From an uncultured bacterium (GTDB taxonomy: Bacteria; Cyanobacteriota; Vampirovibrionia; Gastranaerophilales; Gastranaerophilaceae), in contig CASEDF010000008.1 of the NCBI GenBank assembly GCA_949286705.1, forward strand, positions 1 through 64,000: a DNA stretch of 64,000 bases, read 5' to 3'. The position numbers and the translations under genes are program-made. This document shows positions 26,380 through 36,254 of the stretch, one piece after another. Below the pieces are notes generated by a model, which saw only the letters and a list, made by a program, of their open reading frames with translations, did not search any database and had not been told where the DNA came from. The number at the start of each line of letters is the position of its first letter. The stretch's first letter is position 1.

Positions 26380-29300
26380 ATGGCTAAACTAAAAGAATAT
26401 AACGGTCTTTTTTGTGAATCAGAATTTGAATGTGCTTTTATTGCATATTTAAATAATGAAGGCTGGGAATATCTTTCCGGTAATAATGTTAAACGTGTAA
26501 ACAAAAGAGATGTTTTAATAGAAGATGATTTCAAAGAATTTATAGCAAGGACAAATCCTGATTTAGAAGCAGACGAAATCACACAAATATTTGATAGTGT
26601 CCGTCTTGTGGGCAGCGAAAGTGATTTTGCAACATTACATAAAGTATATATCTGGATGGTTGACGGGATTCAATTTACACCTAAAAATGGTATGACAAGA
26701 ATTATTCCATTAATTGATTTTGAAAATTCAAATAACAATACTTTTAGAGTAGTTAATCAATTAACAGTAGAATATACGGATAACGGACAAAATAAGACAC
26801 GAAGACCGGATATTATCTTGTATACAAATGGTATGCCTCTTTGTATTATAGAACTTAAAAATCCGGCAGATCCAAATGCCACCATATTTGAGGCCTGGGA
26901 ACAAATTAATATCAGATATTGGAGAGATATTCCGCATTTATTGCATTATTGTCCGTTAGCATGTATTTCTGATGGTGTAAAAACAAGACTCGGAACGGTT
27001 AGAACTCCTTATGAACATTTCTACGCTTGGCGTCGGGTAAATCATGATGACAAAATTTCTACATTGCCCTTTGCAGAAACTCAAACAATGATAAAAGGTG
27101 TATATGAGCCTAAACGTTTTCTTGAAATATTCAGAGATTATATTTATTTTCAAGACAGTATTTATGATAGGGATGAGCAAGAGATTGTATGCCGCTATCC
27201 TCAATTCTTTGCTGCCGGATTATTAAAGGAAAGTATCGTTAAATCTGTTGAGGCAGGCAGCGGCAAGGGTGGTACGTATTTTGGAGCAACAGGGTGCGGC
27301 AAAACTTATACAATGGCATTTCTGGCAAGACAACTTGCGCTAAGGTGTACAAATATTCCTCAAATCGGTTCTCCAACAATTATTTTGATTGTTGACCGTG
27401 AAGATCTTCAAAAACAAGGAGCTAAGTTGTTTACAAGAAGCAAAGAGTTTTTGAATCTTGGAGAAGTTTCCATTGTAAAAAGCAGGGAAAAATTAAGACA
27501 AGAGTTGGGAGCAAGACAAAGCGGCGGTTTTTATATTTGTACCATACAAAAATTCTGTGACAGAAAAGATGATAAAATCGGTTTGATAAACGAACGTCAG
27601 AATATCATTTGTTTTTCTGATGAAGCACACAGAACCCAAATTGAACATGCAAAAGAAATTAAGTTCAGCAAAGATACTGATGAGAATATGAAAGCTCTTA
27701 TTTCGAAACCTTATGCAAAAGTTTTAAAAGAAGCTTTTCCAAACGCAACTTTTGTCGGGTTTACAGGTACCCCTATTGCTGAAACATATCAAACATTTGG
27801 TGATGAAATAGACCGATATACTATGGATCAGGCTGTTGCTGACGGACTTACAGTTCCTATAAAATATCATCCTCGTATAGCAAAAGTTTTGCTTGATCAA
27901 TCAAAGGTTAAAGAAATTGAGGATTATTATAAAAAATGTGCGGATGATGGTGCAACCGAAGAAGATATTGCAGCAAGTAAGAGTGCTATGTCATCTATGG
28001 AAGTTATTCTGGGAGAGTCTTCTCGTTTGGAACGCCTTGCAGTTGATATTCATGACCATTATATCTCTGCGTGCAACAATGATCCTGACAGAATACAAAA
28101 AGCAATGATTGTTTGTTCTAAAAGAGAAATTGCCTATAACTTATTGCAAAAATTTAAAGAAAAATATCCTGAATGGTTTGAAGAAAAGAAAATTCCTGAC
28201 GGGGTTTCTGCAACTCAAGAAGAACTTAATGAACTAAAACCTATGCCTTGTATTGCAATGGTTGCAAGTGTAGGCAGTAATGATAAAAAGGATATGTATG
28301 ATTACCTTGGTGGAACAAGAAACGACAAACGCTCAGAAGAGTTGGATGTTTTATTTAAAAAAGAAAAATCTAATTTCAGAATTGTAATAGTTGTAGATAT
28401 GTGGATTACAGGTTTTGATGTTCCTTCACTTACATATTTGTATAATGATAAGCCGTTGAAAAAACACCTGTTAATTCAAACCATTAGCCGTGTAAACAGA
28501 AAATATCCAGACAAAGATTACGGAATGATTATAGATTATATCGGTATCCGTGATAATATGCGTGAAGCTATGAAAATATATGGCGGAGATTCTTCTGTTG
28601 CACCAAATGCCGATGATGTTGAACAGGCAACTAAGATATTTAGAGAAAACTTAGAAATATTGAAAAGTTTATTTGGGGATTATGATTTATCGCCATTTTT
28701 AAATCCGCAATGTGATCCTGCTATGAGATACAGATTACTGGCTAAAGCCGCTGAATTTGTTTTTGTTTCAACTCAAGAATTAAAAACAGAAGGTAGAAAT
28801 GGTTCTAAGAAAGTTTCATTTAAAACTTATTTCTTAAAAACTGTAAAAAGAATGAGAACAGCATTCGATGTTTGTCAGCCATCAGGAGAACTTGAAGAAG
28901 AAGAATCGGCACTTGCACAATGTTTTATGGCTATCGCGGGTTTTGTACGCAAAATGAGCGGAACAAGCGAAGTTGATACAGAAACTATGAATGTTGTAGT
29001 TTCCAAAATGGTTGAAGAAGCTCTAAAATATAATCAAGTTGAAAGTATTCTAGAATCAAGCGAGGAAGAAGATATTTTTTCTCCTGAATATTTTGAAAAA
29101 TTATCAGATGTGAAAATGCCTGCAACAAAACTTGAGCTTCTTGTAAAAATGCTTCGTAAACAAATAAAAGAATATGGAAAAGTAAATCAAGTGGCATCAA
29201 AAACTTTCCAAGAATTACTAGAAAAAACGCTTGAAGAATATAATGAACGCCGTAAACATTTAAGCGAAGAAGAAGCAGGAGAAACACAAGAAAAAGCTTC

Positions 29301-29706
29301 TGAAGATATTATTAAAACGGCAACAGAACAGGCTTTATCTATATTAAGCCAAATGAATGAAAGTAGAGAAAGCTTTAGAAAAATAGGATTAACATTTGAA
29401 GAAAAAGCATTCTATGACATTTTGATTGCATTGAGAAATGAACATAATTTCGAATATGGCACAGATAAGGAAGTAGATGGTGTAGTGATTAATGATAAAT
29501 GTAAATCATTAGCACAAAAAGTTAAAGAAATAATTGATACAAAGTCTTCTTTTGCTGATTGGCTGAATAATAGAAATGTTCGAAATCAATTAAAACTTGA
29601 TATAAAAATTTGTTTAGTAAAAAACGGATACCCGCCTCAATATAGTCCAGAAGTGTTCAATAAAGTTATGGAACAAGTTGAAAATTTTGAGGAGAACAGG
29701 GAGTGA
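26380..29706 (+). CDS. hsdR: Type I restriction endonuclease subunit
   Basis: 1108 residues. The N-terminal nuclease domain has the PD-(D/E)xK signature (RRPDIILYTNGMPLCIIELKNP split around the motif, Asp then E-x-K). The motor follows: Walker A GATGCGKTYT, DEAH box FSDEAHRTQ, motif III FVGFTGTPI and the QTISRVNR motif VI. The C-terminal helical domain contacts HsdM. It cuts unmodified DNA after translocation. ATG 26380 is chosen because GAGGA stands six bases upstream; the ATG at 26374 is too close to it. hamA begins one base after the stop. Confidence 0.94.
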   Translation: MAKLKEYNGLFCESEFECAFIAYLNNEGWEYLSGNNVKRVNKRDVLIEDDFKEFIARTNPDLEADEITQIFDSVRLVGSESDFATLHKVYIWMVDGIQFTPKNGMTRIIPLIDFENSNNNTFRVVNQLTVEYTDNGQNKTRRPDIILYTNGMPLCIIELKNPADPNATIFEAWEQINIRYWRDIPHLLHYCPLACISDGVKTRLGTVRTPYEHFYAWRRVNHDDKISTLPFAETQTMIKGVYEPKRFLEIFRDYIYFQDSIYDRDEQEIVCRYPQFFAAGLLKESIVKSVEAGSGKGGTYFGATGCGKTYTMAFLARQLALRCTNIPQIGSPTIILIVDREDLQKQGAKLFTRSKEFLNLGEVSIVKSREKLRQELGARQSGGFYICTIQKFCDRKDDKIGLINERQNIICFSDEAHRTQIEHAKEIKFSKDTDENMKALISKPYAKVLKEAFPNATFVGFTGTPIAETYQTFGDEIDRYTMDQAVADGLTVPIKYHPRIAKVLLDQSKVKEIEDYYKKCADDGATEEDIAASKSAMSSMEVILGESSRLERLAVDIHDHYISACNNDPDRIQKAMIVCSKREIAYNLLQKFKEKYPEWFEEKKIPDGVSATQEELNELKPMPCIAMVASVGSNDKKDMYDYLGGTRNDKRSEELDVLFKKEKSNFRIVIVVDMWITGFDVPSLTYLYNDKPLKKHLLIQTISRVNRKYPDKDYGMIIDYIGIRDNMREAMKIYGGDSSVAPNADDVEQATKIFRENLEILKSLFGDYDLSPFLNPQCDPAMRYRLLAKAAEFVFVSTQELKTEGRNGSKKVSFKTYFLKTVKRMRTAFDVCQPSGELEEEESALAQCFMAIAGFVRKMSGTSEVDTETMNVVVSKMVEEALKYNQVESILESSEEEDIFSPEYFEKLSDVKMPATKLELLVKMLRKQIKEYGKVNQVASKTFQELLEKTLEEYNERRKHLSEEEAGETQEKASEDIIKTATEQALSILSQMNESRESFRKIGLTFEEKAFYDILIALRNEHNFEYGTDKEVDGVVINDKCKSLAQKVKEIIDTKSSFADWLNNRNVRNQLKLDIKICLVKNGYPPQYSPEVFNKVMEQVENFEENRE

Positions 29707-29707
29707 G

Positions 29708-30634
29708 ATGAGTGAAATAATAGATGAAGAATATATAAAAAATCATTTAATAAACAATGATTCATTATTTAATTATATCTATGTAATTGAACAAAATTTT
29801 GATATTATTCCCGATGCACATAATCATTATGGTGCAAGTATTAATTATCAAGATTTAAAAGAATTAAGACAAGATTTTTTGGATGAATTATATGATTCAA
29901 TTGTAGATTGGGTGTACAATAGTGAAAAATTTAATGAATTAAAAAATATAGCCCAAAATAGAGGAAAAACTGAAGCCGCTGCAGCGGAGGAAATTTCTCG
30001 ACGAGCAAGAAGTAAATTCAGGTCAAATAGAACCTCTGATGATATTCTTATCCAAGGACAACTTGGAGAATTACTGTTATTTCATTTTATACAAAGATTA
30101 CAAAAGGCTATTCCTATATTAAGAAAGATGAAAATAACAACCTCAACGGAACATGAACGATATGGAGCAGATGCAATCCATTTTAAATTCAAGAATAATA
30201 AGCCAATAATTATTTTAGGGGAAGCAAAAACCTATACAACTAAATACAAATTTAATACAGCTTTTGAAGAATCCATAAAAAGCATTTTAAAAACTTATAA
30301 AGAACACCGGAATGAAATTAATTTATATGTACATGAAGATTTTTTAACTCCTGAAATGGATCAAATTGCTGAACAATACATAAATAATAAATTAAAAAAT
30401 GTTGAAGTTCATTTGACATGTATTGTTGTATACAATGAAACCTCTGATATTAATGGTAATAGCGAAGAAGAAATTAAGCAAAAAATTAATGATATAATTA
30501 AAAACAAGTATTCTAATTTTGACAAAAATAAAATTGATGTTGCGACCAATACTATATTAAAACGTATTACATATATTGTATTTCCTATATGGAAATTGGA
30601 TGAACTCGCAAAAACTTTTCAAAAGATGATTTAA
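29708..30634 (+). CDS. hamA: Hachiman defence protein HamA (DUF1837 nuclease)
   Basis: 308 residues. The C-terminal half carries a PD-(D/E)xK-like core as in HamA: GQLGELLLFHFIQ, ERYGADAIHFKF and ILGEAKTY provide Glu, Asp and E-x-K. In Hachiman, HamA is the effector nuclease held in check by the HamB helicase and released on phage infection. The start at 29708 is one base after the hsdR stop, and hamB follows after eight bases, so Hachiman is transcribed as the tail of the restriction operon. Confidence 0.87.
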   Translation: MSEIIDEEYIKNHLINNDSLFNYIYVIEQNFDIIPDAHNHYGASINYQDLKELRQDFLDELYDSIVDWVYNSEKFNELKNIAQNRGKTEAAAAEEISRRARSKFRSNRTSDDILIQGQLGELLLFHFIQRLQKAIPILRKMKITTSTEHERYGADAIHFKFKNNKPIIILGEAKTYTTKYKFNTAFEESIKSILKTYKEHRNEINLYVHEDFLTPEMDQIAEQYINNKLKNVEVHLTCIVVYNETSDINGNSEEEIKQKINDIIKNKYSNFDKNKIDVATNTILKRITYIVFPIWKLDELAKTFQKMI

Positions 30635-30642
30635 GGGATAAA

Positions 30643-33186
30643 ATGAAAGATTTAAGGAAAAATATTTTAGAAGAATTATTAAAACTTGATTGTCACAATG
30701 TTGCACTTAAGTTAGGTTTCATATCAGGTAATAATAAAAAAGTCAACAAAGAGCTTTTGGCTAATACTATAAGATGTTTAGATTATGAAACGACAATGCC
30801 TGAGAATCCTGATATAAACTACATAATAACAATTTTTGCTTTAATATGGGAATATATTGATCATTCTAAGTATAATTTGCAAAAAATTGCAGTTAAATTT
30901 TTATCTCGCATTGGTTATGCCACTTCTGCAATAATAACAGATGATAATTTCGATAAGAAAAATTGCAAATTTTCTTCTTTAGAAAGCCCTATAGATGAAC
31001 TTCTTACAAGTTTAAATCAAGAAAAATATTATATTTCTGTTGGCAAGAAGAAATTTATATTAACTAAATTTCAAATGGATATATGGAATAGCATGGATAA
31101 TGATAAATTAATAGGTATTTCAGCACCGACTTCTGCGGGAAAGTCTTTTGTTATTCTATTAAAACTACTAGAAAAATTAAAAAGGAATGACTTTGATATT
31201 ATATATATTGTACCTACTTTAAGTTTAGTCAATCAAGTAATAAGTGATTTTAATAAATATACTGAATTGTTAGAAATAAAGAATTGTAAAATAATCAGTA
31301 CGTACGAAGAAAATAATATTAATAAAAATAATATATTTGTATTAACCCAAGAAAAAACTATAAGTATATTTTCTGAGCAAAATAACAAATTTAATAAAAA
31401 TACAATATTAGTTATTGATGAAATTCAAAATATTGAAAGAATCAAAGAAGATAACGACGAGCGCTCAAAAGTTTTATATGATGTATTAAATGAGTTAAGA
31501 GATAAAAAAAATATGAAACAGATTATTTTATCAGGACCACGAATTAATAAAATTGATGAAGTTGCAACAGCATTATTTGGACAAAAAGCAAAAAAAATTT
31601 CTTCAAATGATAGTCCTGTATTAAATTTAACATATAGTATTTCTAAAACAAATAATAAATATCAATTAAAACAGTATTGTAGTTTAATAAAAGAACCAAT
31701 AGTTATTGATATAGTAAATGATTCATTTATTAAAGGATATGGTAAGAAATTATATGATTCTCATTTTTTAAGATATCTAAGTTCGATTCTTAATAATTTA
31801 TCTGGTAATCAAAATATAATATTTGCACCTACTACCAAAACAGCGCGGAAAATTGCATGTTTAATAAGTAAAAGAAATAAAATAAATAAATATGTAAGAG
31901 AATTAATTGCATATTATAAAGCGTCAGTAAATGAAAATTATTCTTTATGTAAAGTCCTAGAAAAAGGTGTAACTTATCATCATAGGCTTTTACCACACCA
32001 TGTTAGACGAACATTAGAAAAAGCCATGCAAGAAAATTGGATAACTGATATTATTTGTACTACAACGTTATTACAAGGAATTAATTTACCAGCACAAAAT
32101 ATTATTATAAGAAATCCAAATTTGTATATAAGACGTGAGAAAGAAAAGACTGTTGAATTAACTAATTATGAAATGGCAAATTTAAGAGGTAGAGCAGGAA
32201 GATTGCTAAAAGACTTTATTGGCAGAACTTTTGTATTAGATGAAACTTCTTTTATTGTTGTAGATGGATATGAAGAAGAAAATTTGTTCAATAATGTGAC
32301 TAAAGATTTGCCAACCGATTATGGTGAACGGTATGAAAAATATCAAGATGAAATAATAGACGTATTGTTAAATGAAGATATTGATGCCGAATTAGAAGAA
32401 AAGAAAAATGAAATACACTATAAAGATTTAAAAATATATATCCGCCAAAACATATTAAAAAATGGTGATAAAGCAAAGCAAAAAATGGAACAAGTAGGAA
32501 TATCTCTTACAAAAGAACAAATTGCTGCAATAAAACTTAAATTAGATAAATTAACGATACCAAAGGAACTTTGTTATAAAAATAGATATTGGGATCCATT
32601 TGCACTTGATTATATATATAAAAATTATACTGATCAAGTTCCGACTTTCCCATTAGAACGTGGTGCAAAAACAAAACTCAATAATATGCTTAAATTTTTA
32701 AGAGATAATACAAGAACAAAATCCATGTATAATCATTATATTCCTAAAAAATACCAAAAAGGGAAAGCTCGAAGTTTTATGTGTGGTCTCTGTTATCAAT
32801 GGGCAATTGGTACTCCTTTATCAGATATTTTAACCACAAATTTGAAAAAGGCAGAAAAACCAGAAGAAACAATAGAGGAAATTATAGACATCCTACAAAC
32901 TTCTGCATCATATAATATTCCATTATTATTAAAACCTATTTTTGATATAAAAAATCCTGATAGTACATTTTTAACAAGTATGCAATCTGGAGCTTATAAC
33001 GATATTTCTAAAAAATTAATCGAGCTAGGTGTTCCTAGAGAATGTGCATTATTTTTAAATACTTCTATATTTAAAAATGAAAAATTTTCTGAAGATACTA
33101 TTGAAGAAAACATTAGAACAATTCTAAAAGATAATTATCAAGCATTACCATATTGGATTCAAATACAACTTCAATTTTTGATTTAA
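30643..33186 (+). CDS. hamB: Hachiman defence helicase HamB
   Basis: 847 residues. A superfamily 2 helicase: Walker A SAPTSAGKS (about residue 160), YIVPTLSLVNQV (motif Ia), Walker B VIDEIQNIE (about 262), LSGPRINK (motif III), TTTLLQGINLPAQNIII (motif V) and LRGRAGR (motif VI). Motif V/VI style matches the Ski2-like HamB family. The C-terminal ~250 residues are helical. It senses infection-associated DNA and releases HamA. It has a much lower GC content than hsdR by eye (many AT-only codons), as does hamA, suggesting a separate origin from the hsd genes. Confidence 0.88.
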   Translation: MKDLRKNILEELLKLDCHNVALKLGFISGNNKKVNKELLANTIRCLDYETTMPENPDINYIITIFALIWEYIDHSKYNLQKIAVKFLSRIGYATSAIITDDNFDKKNCKFSSLESPIDELLTSLNQEKYYISVGKKKFILTKFQMDIWNSMDNDKLIGISAPTSAGKSFVILLKLLEKLKRNDFDIIYIVPTLSLVNQVISDFNKYTELLEIKNCKIISTYEENNINKNNIFVLTQEKTISIFSEQNNKFNKNTILVIDEIQNIERIKEDNDERSKVLYDVLNELRDKKNMKQIILSGPRINKIDEVATALFGQKAKKISSNDSPVLNLTYSISKTNNKYQLKQYCSLIKEPIVIDIVNDSFIKGYGKKLYDSHFLRYLSSILNNLSGNQNIIFAPTTKTARKIACLISKRNKINKYVRELIAYYKASVNENYSLCKVLEKGVTYHHRLLPHHVRRTLEKAMQENWITDIICTTTLLQGINLPAQNIIIRNPNLYIRREKEKTVELTNYEMANLRGRAGRLLKDFIGRTFVLDETSFIVVDGYEEENLFNNVTKDLPTDYGERYEKYQDEIIDVLLNEDIDAELEEKKNEIHYKDLKIYIRQNILKNGDKAKQKMEQVGISLTKEQIAAIKLKLDKLTIPKELCYKNRYWDPFALDYIYKNYTDQVPTFPLERGAKTKLNNMLKFLRDNTRTKSMYNHYIPKKYQKGKARSFMCGLCYQWAIGTPLSDILTTNLKKAEKPEETIEEIIDILQTSASYNIPLLLKPIFDIKNPDSTFLTSMQSGAYNDISKKLIELGVPRECALFLNTSIFKNEKFSEDTIEENIRTILKDNYQALPYWIQIQLQFLI

Positions 33187-33331
33187 CTTGCTTTAATAAA
33201 ACACCTAAAAAAGAAGCTCGTATATGAGAAAAGCCAGATTAAATACTACGTCAAAAGATTTTAAGCAATTAATCCTATAGCTAGAAAATATTAAAGCATA
33301 GCGAATGTGATTTATTATATAAAATTCATTG

Positions 33332-33346
33332 TATACTTGTAATATG
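33332..33346 (+). promoter_or_regulatory. -10 box six bases before ATG
   Basis: TATACT (33332-33337), six bases, then ATG 33344, without a Shine-Dalgarno sequence. Predicted leaderless start. Confidence 0.5.
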
Positions 33347-34135
33347 AATAAAACAGAAATGAAAGAACAAGAAGAACTAGAACAGCTCAAAAAATTTATC
33401 GTAACTAAAATAGGAGAAAAATGGTTTAAAGAGCTGGGGATTATTGATTATCAAAAATCCGAATCACCTGATTTCATTATGAAAACAAAAGATAATGAAA
33501 TAATAGCCTTGGAAATAACAAAATTTATAGCAGAAAACAAAAATCTCAAATTTTCACAGGCATTAACTACTGTCGGTAATAAAATTTGTCGAGAAGCAGA
33601 AAAGGAATATAATCTTCGTATAAATATACTTATTGACAAATATGATAAAAGAAAGTTTAGTATTCATTGGAAAGATCACTTGGATTTGGCTTGCGATCCC
33701 GGATTTTCAAATGTTCCAAATACAAAACTTTTTAAACAAAAACTACAAGATATTCTAAAAAATAATATGGAAAAATTAAAAAAGGGCTTGCTTGTTCAAG
33801 AATGGATTCAAGTCAAAAATGATTATTTTCAAATATCAATGGATCCCATAGTATGTCCATGGACAGGGAAATATGATTGTCATGTTAATAATTCTGGAAT
33901 GATTTCGATTAACCCGATAAATGAACTACAAAATTGTATTGATAAAAAGAATAATAAAATTAAAGCTTATAATAAAAAATGCTCAAAATGCTATTTATTG
34001 ATAAACGTTCCCGATTCGTATAATGCAAATTATTGTTCTTTTGATAATGAATTAATTAAATACAGGTTTAATTCAGAATTTGAGAAAATATTTTTATATT
34101 GTGCTGCTTCTAATGCATCATACGTTCTTAAATAA
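33344..34135 (+). CDS. Possible PD-(D/E)xK-type nuclease, unknown family
   Basis: 263 residues. Near residues 41-58 the segment SPDFIMKTKDNEIIALEIT has the shape of a PD-(D/E)xK core (PD, a beta hairpin, then E-x-T/K), usual for restriction-like nucleases, but a Thr stands where Lys is common. Cysteines in the C-terminal part (KKCSKCYLL) could bind a metal. There is no ribosome binding site, only a -10 box at leaderless distance. It stands just after Hachiman in the same orientation with its own promoter, so an added defence gene is plausible. The function is a guess from one motif. Confidence 0.5.
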   Translation: MNKTEMKEQEELEQLKKFIVTKIGEKWFKELGIIDYQKSESPDFIMKTKDNEIIALEITKFIAENKNLKFSQALTTVGNKICREAEKEYNLRINILIDKYDKRKFSIHWKDHLDLACDPGFSNVPNTKLFKQKLQDILKNNMEKLKKGLLVQEWIQVKNDYFQISMDPIVCPWTGKYDCHVNNSGMISINPINELQNCIDKKNNKIKAYNKKCSKCYLLINVPDSYNANYCSFDNELIKYRFNSEFEKIFLYCAASNASYVLK

Positions 34136-34146
34136 TATAAGAACCC

Positions 34147-34509
34147 ATATCTGCGATAGCAGGGAGAATTTAAGCACAGCGATCGCAATACAGGAAAGAG
34201 ATCCGCAGATGATAAATCAAACTGCTTTCTTTTGTTTCCTGCATCTGCCAGAGACAAGTCCACTTAAGCTCACGTCTGAAACGGTTCATGGTGATTTAGC
34301 CATGCACATCATGCTGAATTGCCTGTTAATTAAGTACTATATAAACCGGTTGAGGAACAGACGCCACCCTGCTCTTGAGGGATACATAATGCATTGCCCA
34401 CCGCCCGTCTGGCATCTACGGGCTACAACAACCGGCTTGCCTGATTATGAGGGCTCCATCACCCCTCTGTCGCCAGTTGGCTTGGTAGGGAGATTACCGT
34501 ATCAGATAT
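34147..34509. mobile_element. GC-richer insertion-like block, no recognised gene
   Basis: About 360 bases with visibly higher GC than everything around it, bounded by ATATCTG (34147-34153) and its inverted copy CAGATAT (34503-34509). Internally ATCTGCG and CGCAGAT (34149-34155 and about 34203-34209) can pair across a GCGATCGC palindrome. Open frames across it have no recognisable protein. It could be a MITE, a structured RNA or a fragment of foreign DNA inserted between 34135 and the RlaP-like gene. Mobile origin is inferred from composition and end repeats only. Confidence 0.4.
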
Positions 34510-34527
34510 TAATATATTATCAAAGTA

Positions 34528-35343
34528 CTATGTCAAATATGGATGTATGATTTGCTTTCGTAAAAAGTTATTAAAAACTTCTACATCTGGCTTTCTTGAG
34601 TTGAAATTACTGTATTCATTTTGCAGCTCAACGTTAAAAAACTCATCAAATTCAGGTATTCGCAAAATTACATCACGTTCTAACCCCTGTGATTTTATTT
34701 CTATTACTTCTTGAATTCTTTTATAAACTTCTACCGGAACAATATTTTCAAGTTCCTTTACTGTCTGTCTTAAATCAAGAGGTGGAATTCTATCAAACTC
34801 ATATACATACTTTGCATTCAAAAGTCCACGCATAGAATAAAGATATTTTTTATATGTTATTGCCTTAGCCTGTTGAATAAATTCCCGATAGTTGTTTCTG
34901 AATAAAGAGAAGTAATGTTTAAATAATCTTTCCTGATTAAAGTTATTTCTCATATACTCTCGAAGCGGCAAGTTGTTATTACCATAATAAACTATCGGAG
35001 AACAAAGCCATTCAATAGTTGTCGGATTTGAGGTTAATAATAGTTTCAAATATTTAAATATATCAAATCCACTAATATCAATTAAAGAACCTTGAACATT
35101 ACAAGGCTGCAAATCTTTATCGTAAGCAGCAGTTATAACATCTTTTTCCTGACTTAGTGAAATATAATTTTTTACCGAACGATAAAATACAAAACGGACA
35201 TCATAATCACTGTCTTTGCTTGCCATACACCAGGAACGGCTTCCGTTTTCAATTGCAAAGATAATTTTTATATCTTTGTCTTTTTCTATTTGTTGTAATA
35301 AATTTTGTATTTTATCAATATACAATTGTGTCAATCTCGTCAT
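34528..35343 (-). CDS. RlaP-like nucleotidyltransferase (DNA polymerase beta superfamily)
   Basis: 271 residues. FAIENGSRSWCMASKDSDYDVRFVF (in segments, about residues 24-48) is the nucleotidyltransferase G-S motif and the D-x-D metal pair (DSDYDVRF). This GSRxWG/C...SDYDVR pattern marks the family linked to RNA repair pathways. The start at 35343 has AAGGAG seven to eight bases upstream. It is last in a minus-strand operon with an unknown gene and a MORN-repeat gene. Function in RNA repair or as an antiviral nucleotidyltransferase is unproven. Confidence 0.75.
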   Translation of the reverse strand: MTRLTQLYIDKIQNLLQQIEKDKDIKIIFAIENGSRSWCMASKDSDYDVRFVFYRSVKNYISLSQEKDVITAAYDKDLQPCNVQGSLIDISGFDIFKYLKLLLTSNPTTIEWLCSPIVYYGNNNLPLREYMRNNFNQERLFKHYFSLFRNNYREFIQQAKAITYKKYLYSMRGLLNAKYVYEFDRIPPLDLRQTVKELENIVPVEVYKRIQEVIEIKSQGLERDVILRIPEFDEFFNVELQNEYSNFNSRKPDVEVFNNFLRKQIIHPYLT

Positions 35344-35353
35344 AACCAACTCC

Positions 35354-36238
35354 TTAGTTAAAAAATCCACTCAACCAAACAATGGCATTTATCCCATCTC
35401 CTACTTGAGGTTTGTATTTGCCTAGAACATGTTTTGATGCATATATATAGCAATATAAAGATTTTTCATTATCAGAATGTTCAAGATTTACTTTTAATTG
35501 GGCAATTTCTTCACCAAGTATTTTAAAATATTTTATATTTTCAATTTGAGTTGCTATTTCATATTCACAGGCATATTGTTTAGGTATAAGCATCCTGAAA
35601 TGATCTGCCTCGAGTTTTACAACCGGCGGTTCAAAATCTTGCTCAGTTTTATCCGGATTCTCTTTTAAGAACTCATCTCTGGAAACATTATAGAACTCGC
35701 CTTTATCAATAACAAATTCTTGCTCTTTCAGTTTATCTAAACTATATGCAAGTCCGGCAAGTGATATTGTTTGGGTCTTATCTGTTTTAAAATTGGCTTT
35801 ATCGATCGCATAAAACGGATCAAAGAAATTTATAACTCTATCATCTCCTGCTTCGACTGCGAATTCACCTTCTCCTCCATTTTGCCAGCAATAGTCTTCC
35901 TTAAGTTTTATCTCGTTATTAATTCCTATTAATAAAGGATATGCGGAAGTATATTCATTGCAAGTTTCTTTTAATTCTATCAAACTTAACACAGATAATA
36001 ATTCATTTTTTGGATAGACTATTCCTGCAAATTTTTTATTTAATATTTTTTCTTGTTTAAAAATAATATCGCCGGAGGTAACGCATTTCTTCATGTTTTT
36101 TACTGCAAATTTTTCGGTATTGCCAAAAAGTGCCACCCATTTATCACCGTGTCCTTCAAAGTGTTCTCCGTCAAAATAGCTTTCTCCACGGGAAATTTTT
36201 CTTATATTAATTGCGTTTATTGGCATATCTTTATCCAT
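35354..36238 (-). CDS. Unknown protein of the RlaP-MORN operon
   Basis: 294 residues that I do not recognise. It has no signal peptide or membrane segment, and contains SYFDGEHFEGHGDKW near the start and KYKPQVGDGINAIVWL at the end. AAAGGA precedes the ATG at 36238; an upstream in-frame TTG overlaps the end of the MORN gene. The next gene starts 11 bases after its stop, so it is cotranscribed with the RlaP-like gene. Co-location in a defence island is the only hint to its role. Confidence 0.6.
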   Translation of the reverse strand: MDKDMPINAINIRKISRGESYFDGEHFEGHGDKWVALFGNTEKFAVKNMKKCVTSGDIIFKQEKILNKKFAGIVYPKNELLSVLSLIELKETCNEYTSAYPLLIGINNEIKLKEDYCWQNGGEGEFAVEAGDDRVINFFDPFYAIDKANFKTDKTQTISLAGLAYSLDKLKEQEFVIDKGEFYNVSRDEFLKENPDKTEQDFEPPVVKLEADHFRMLIPKQYACEYEIATQIENIKYFKILGEEIAQLKVNLEHSDNEKSLYCYIYASKHVLGKYKPQVGDGINAIVWLSGFFN

Positions 36239-36254
36239 AATTTTTATCCTTTCT

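Noticed and set aside
34180-34187. HIP1 palindrome GCGATCGC as a cyanobacterial mark
   Set aside because: A single occurrence in 64 kb carries no weight.
34080-34550. 156-residue plus-strand open frame
   Set aside because: It begins inside the preceding gene in another frame and is created by the GC-richer block; no domain recognised.
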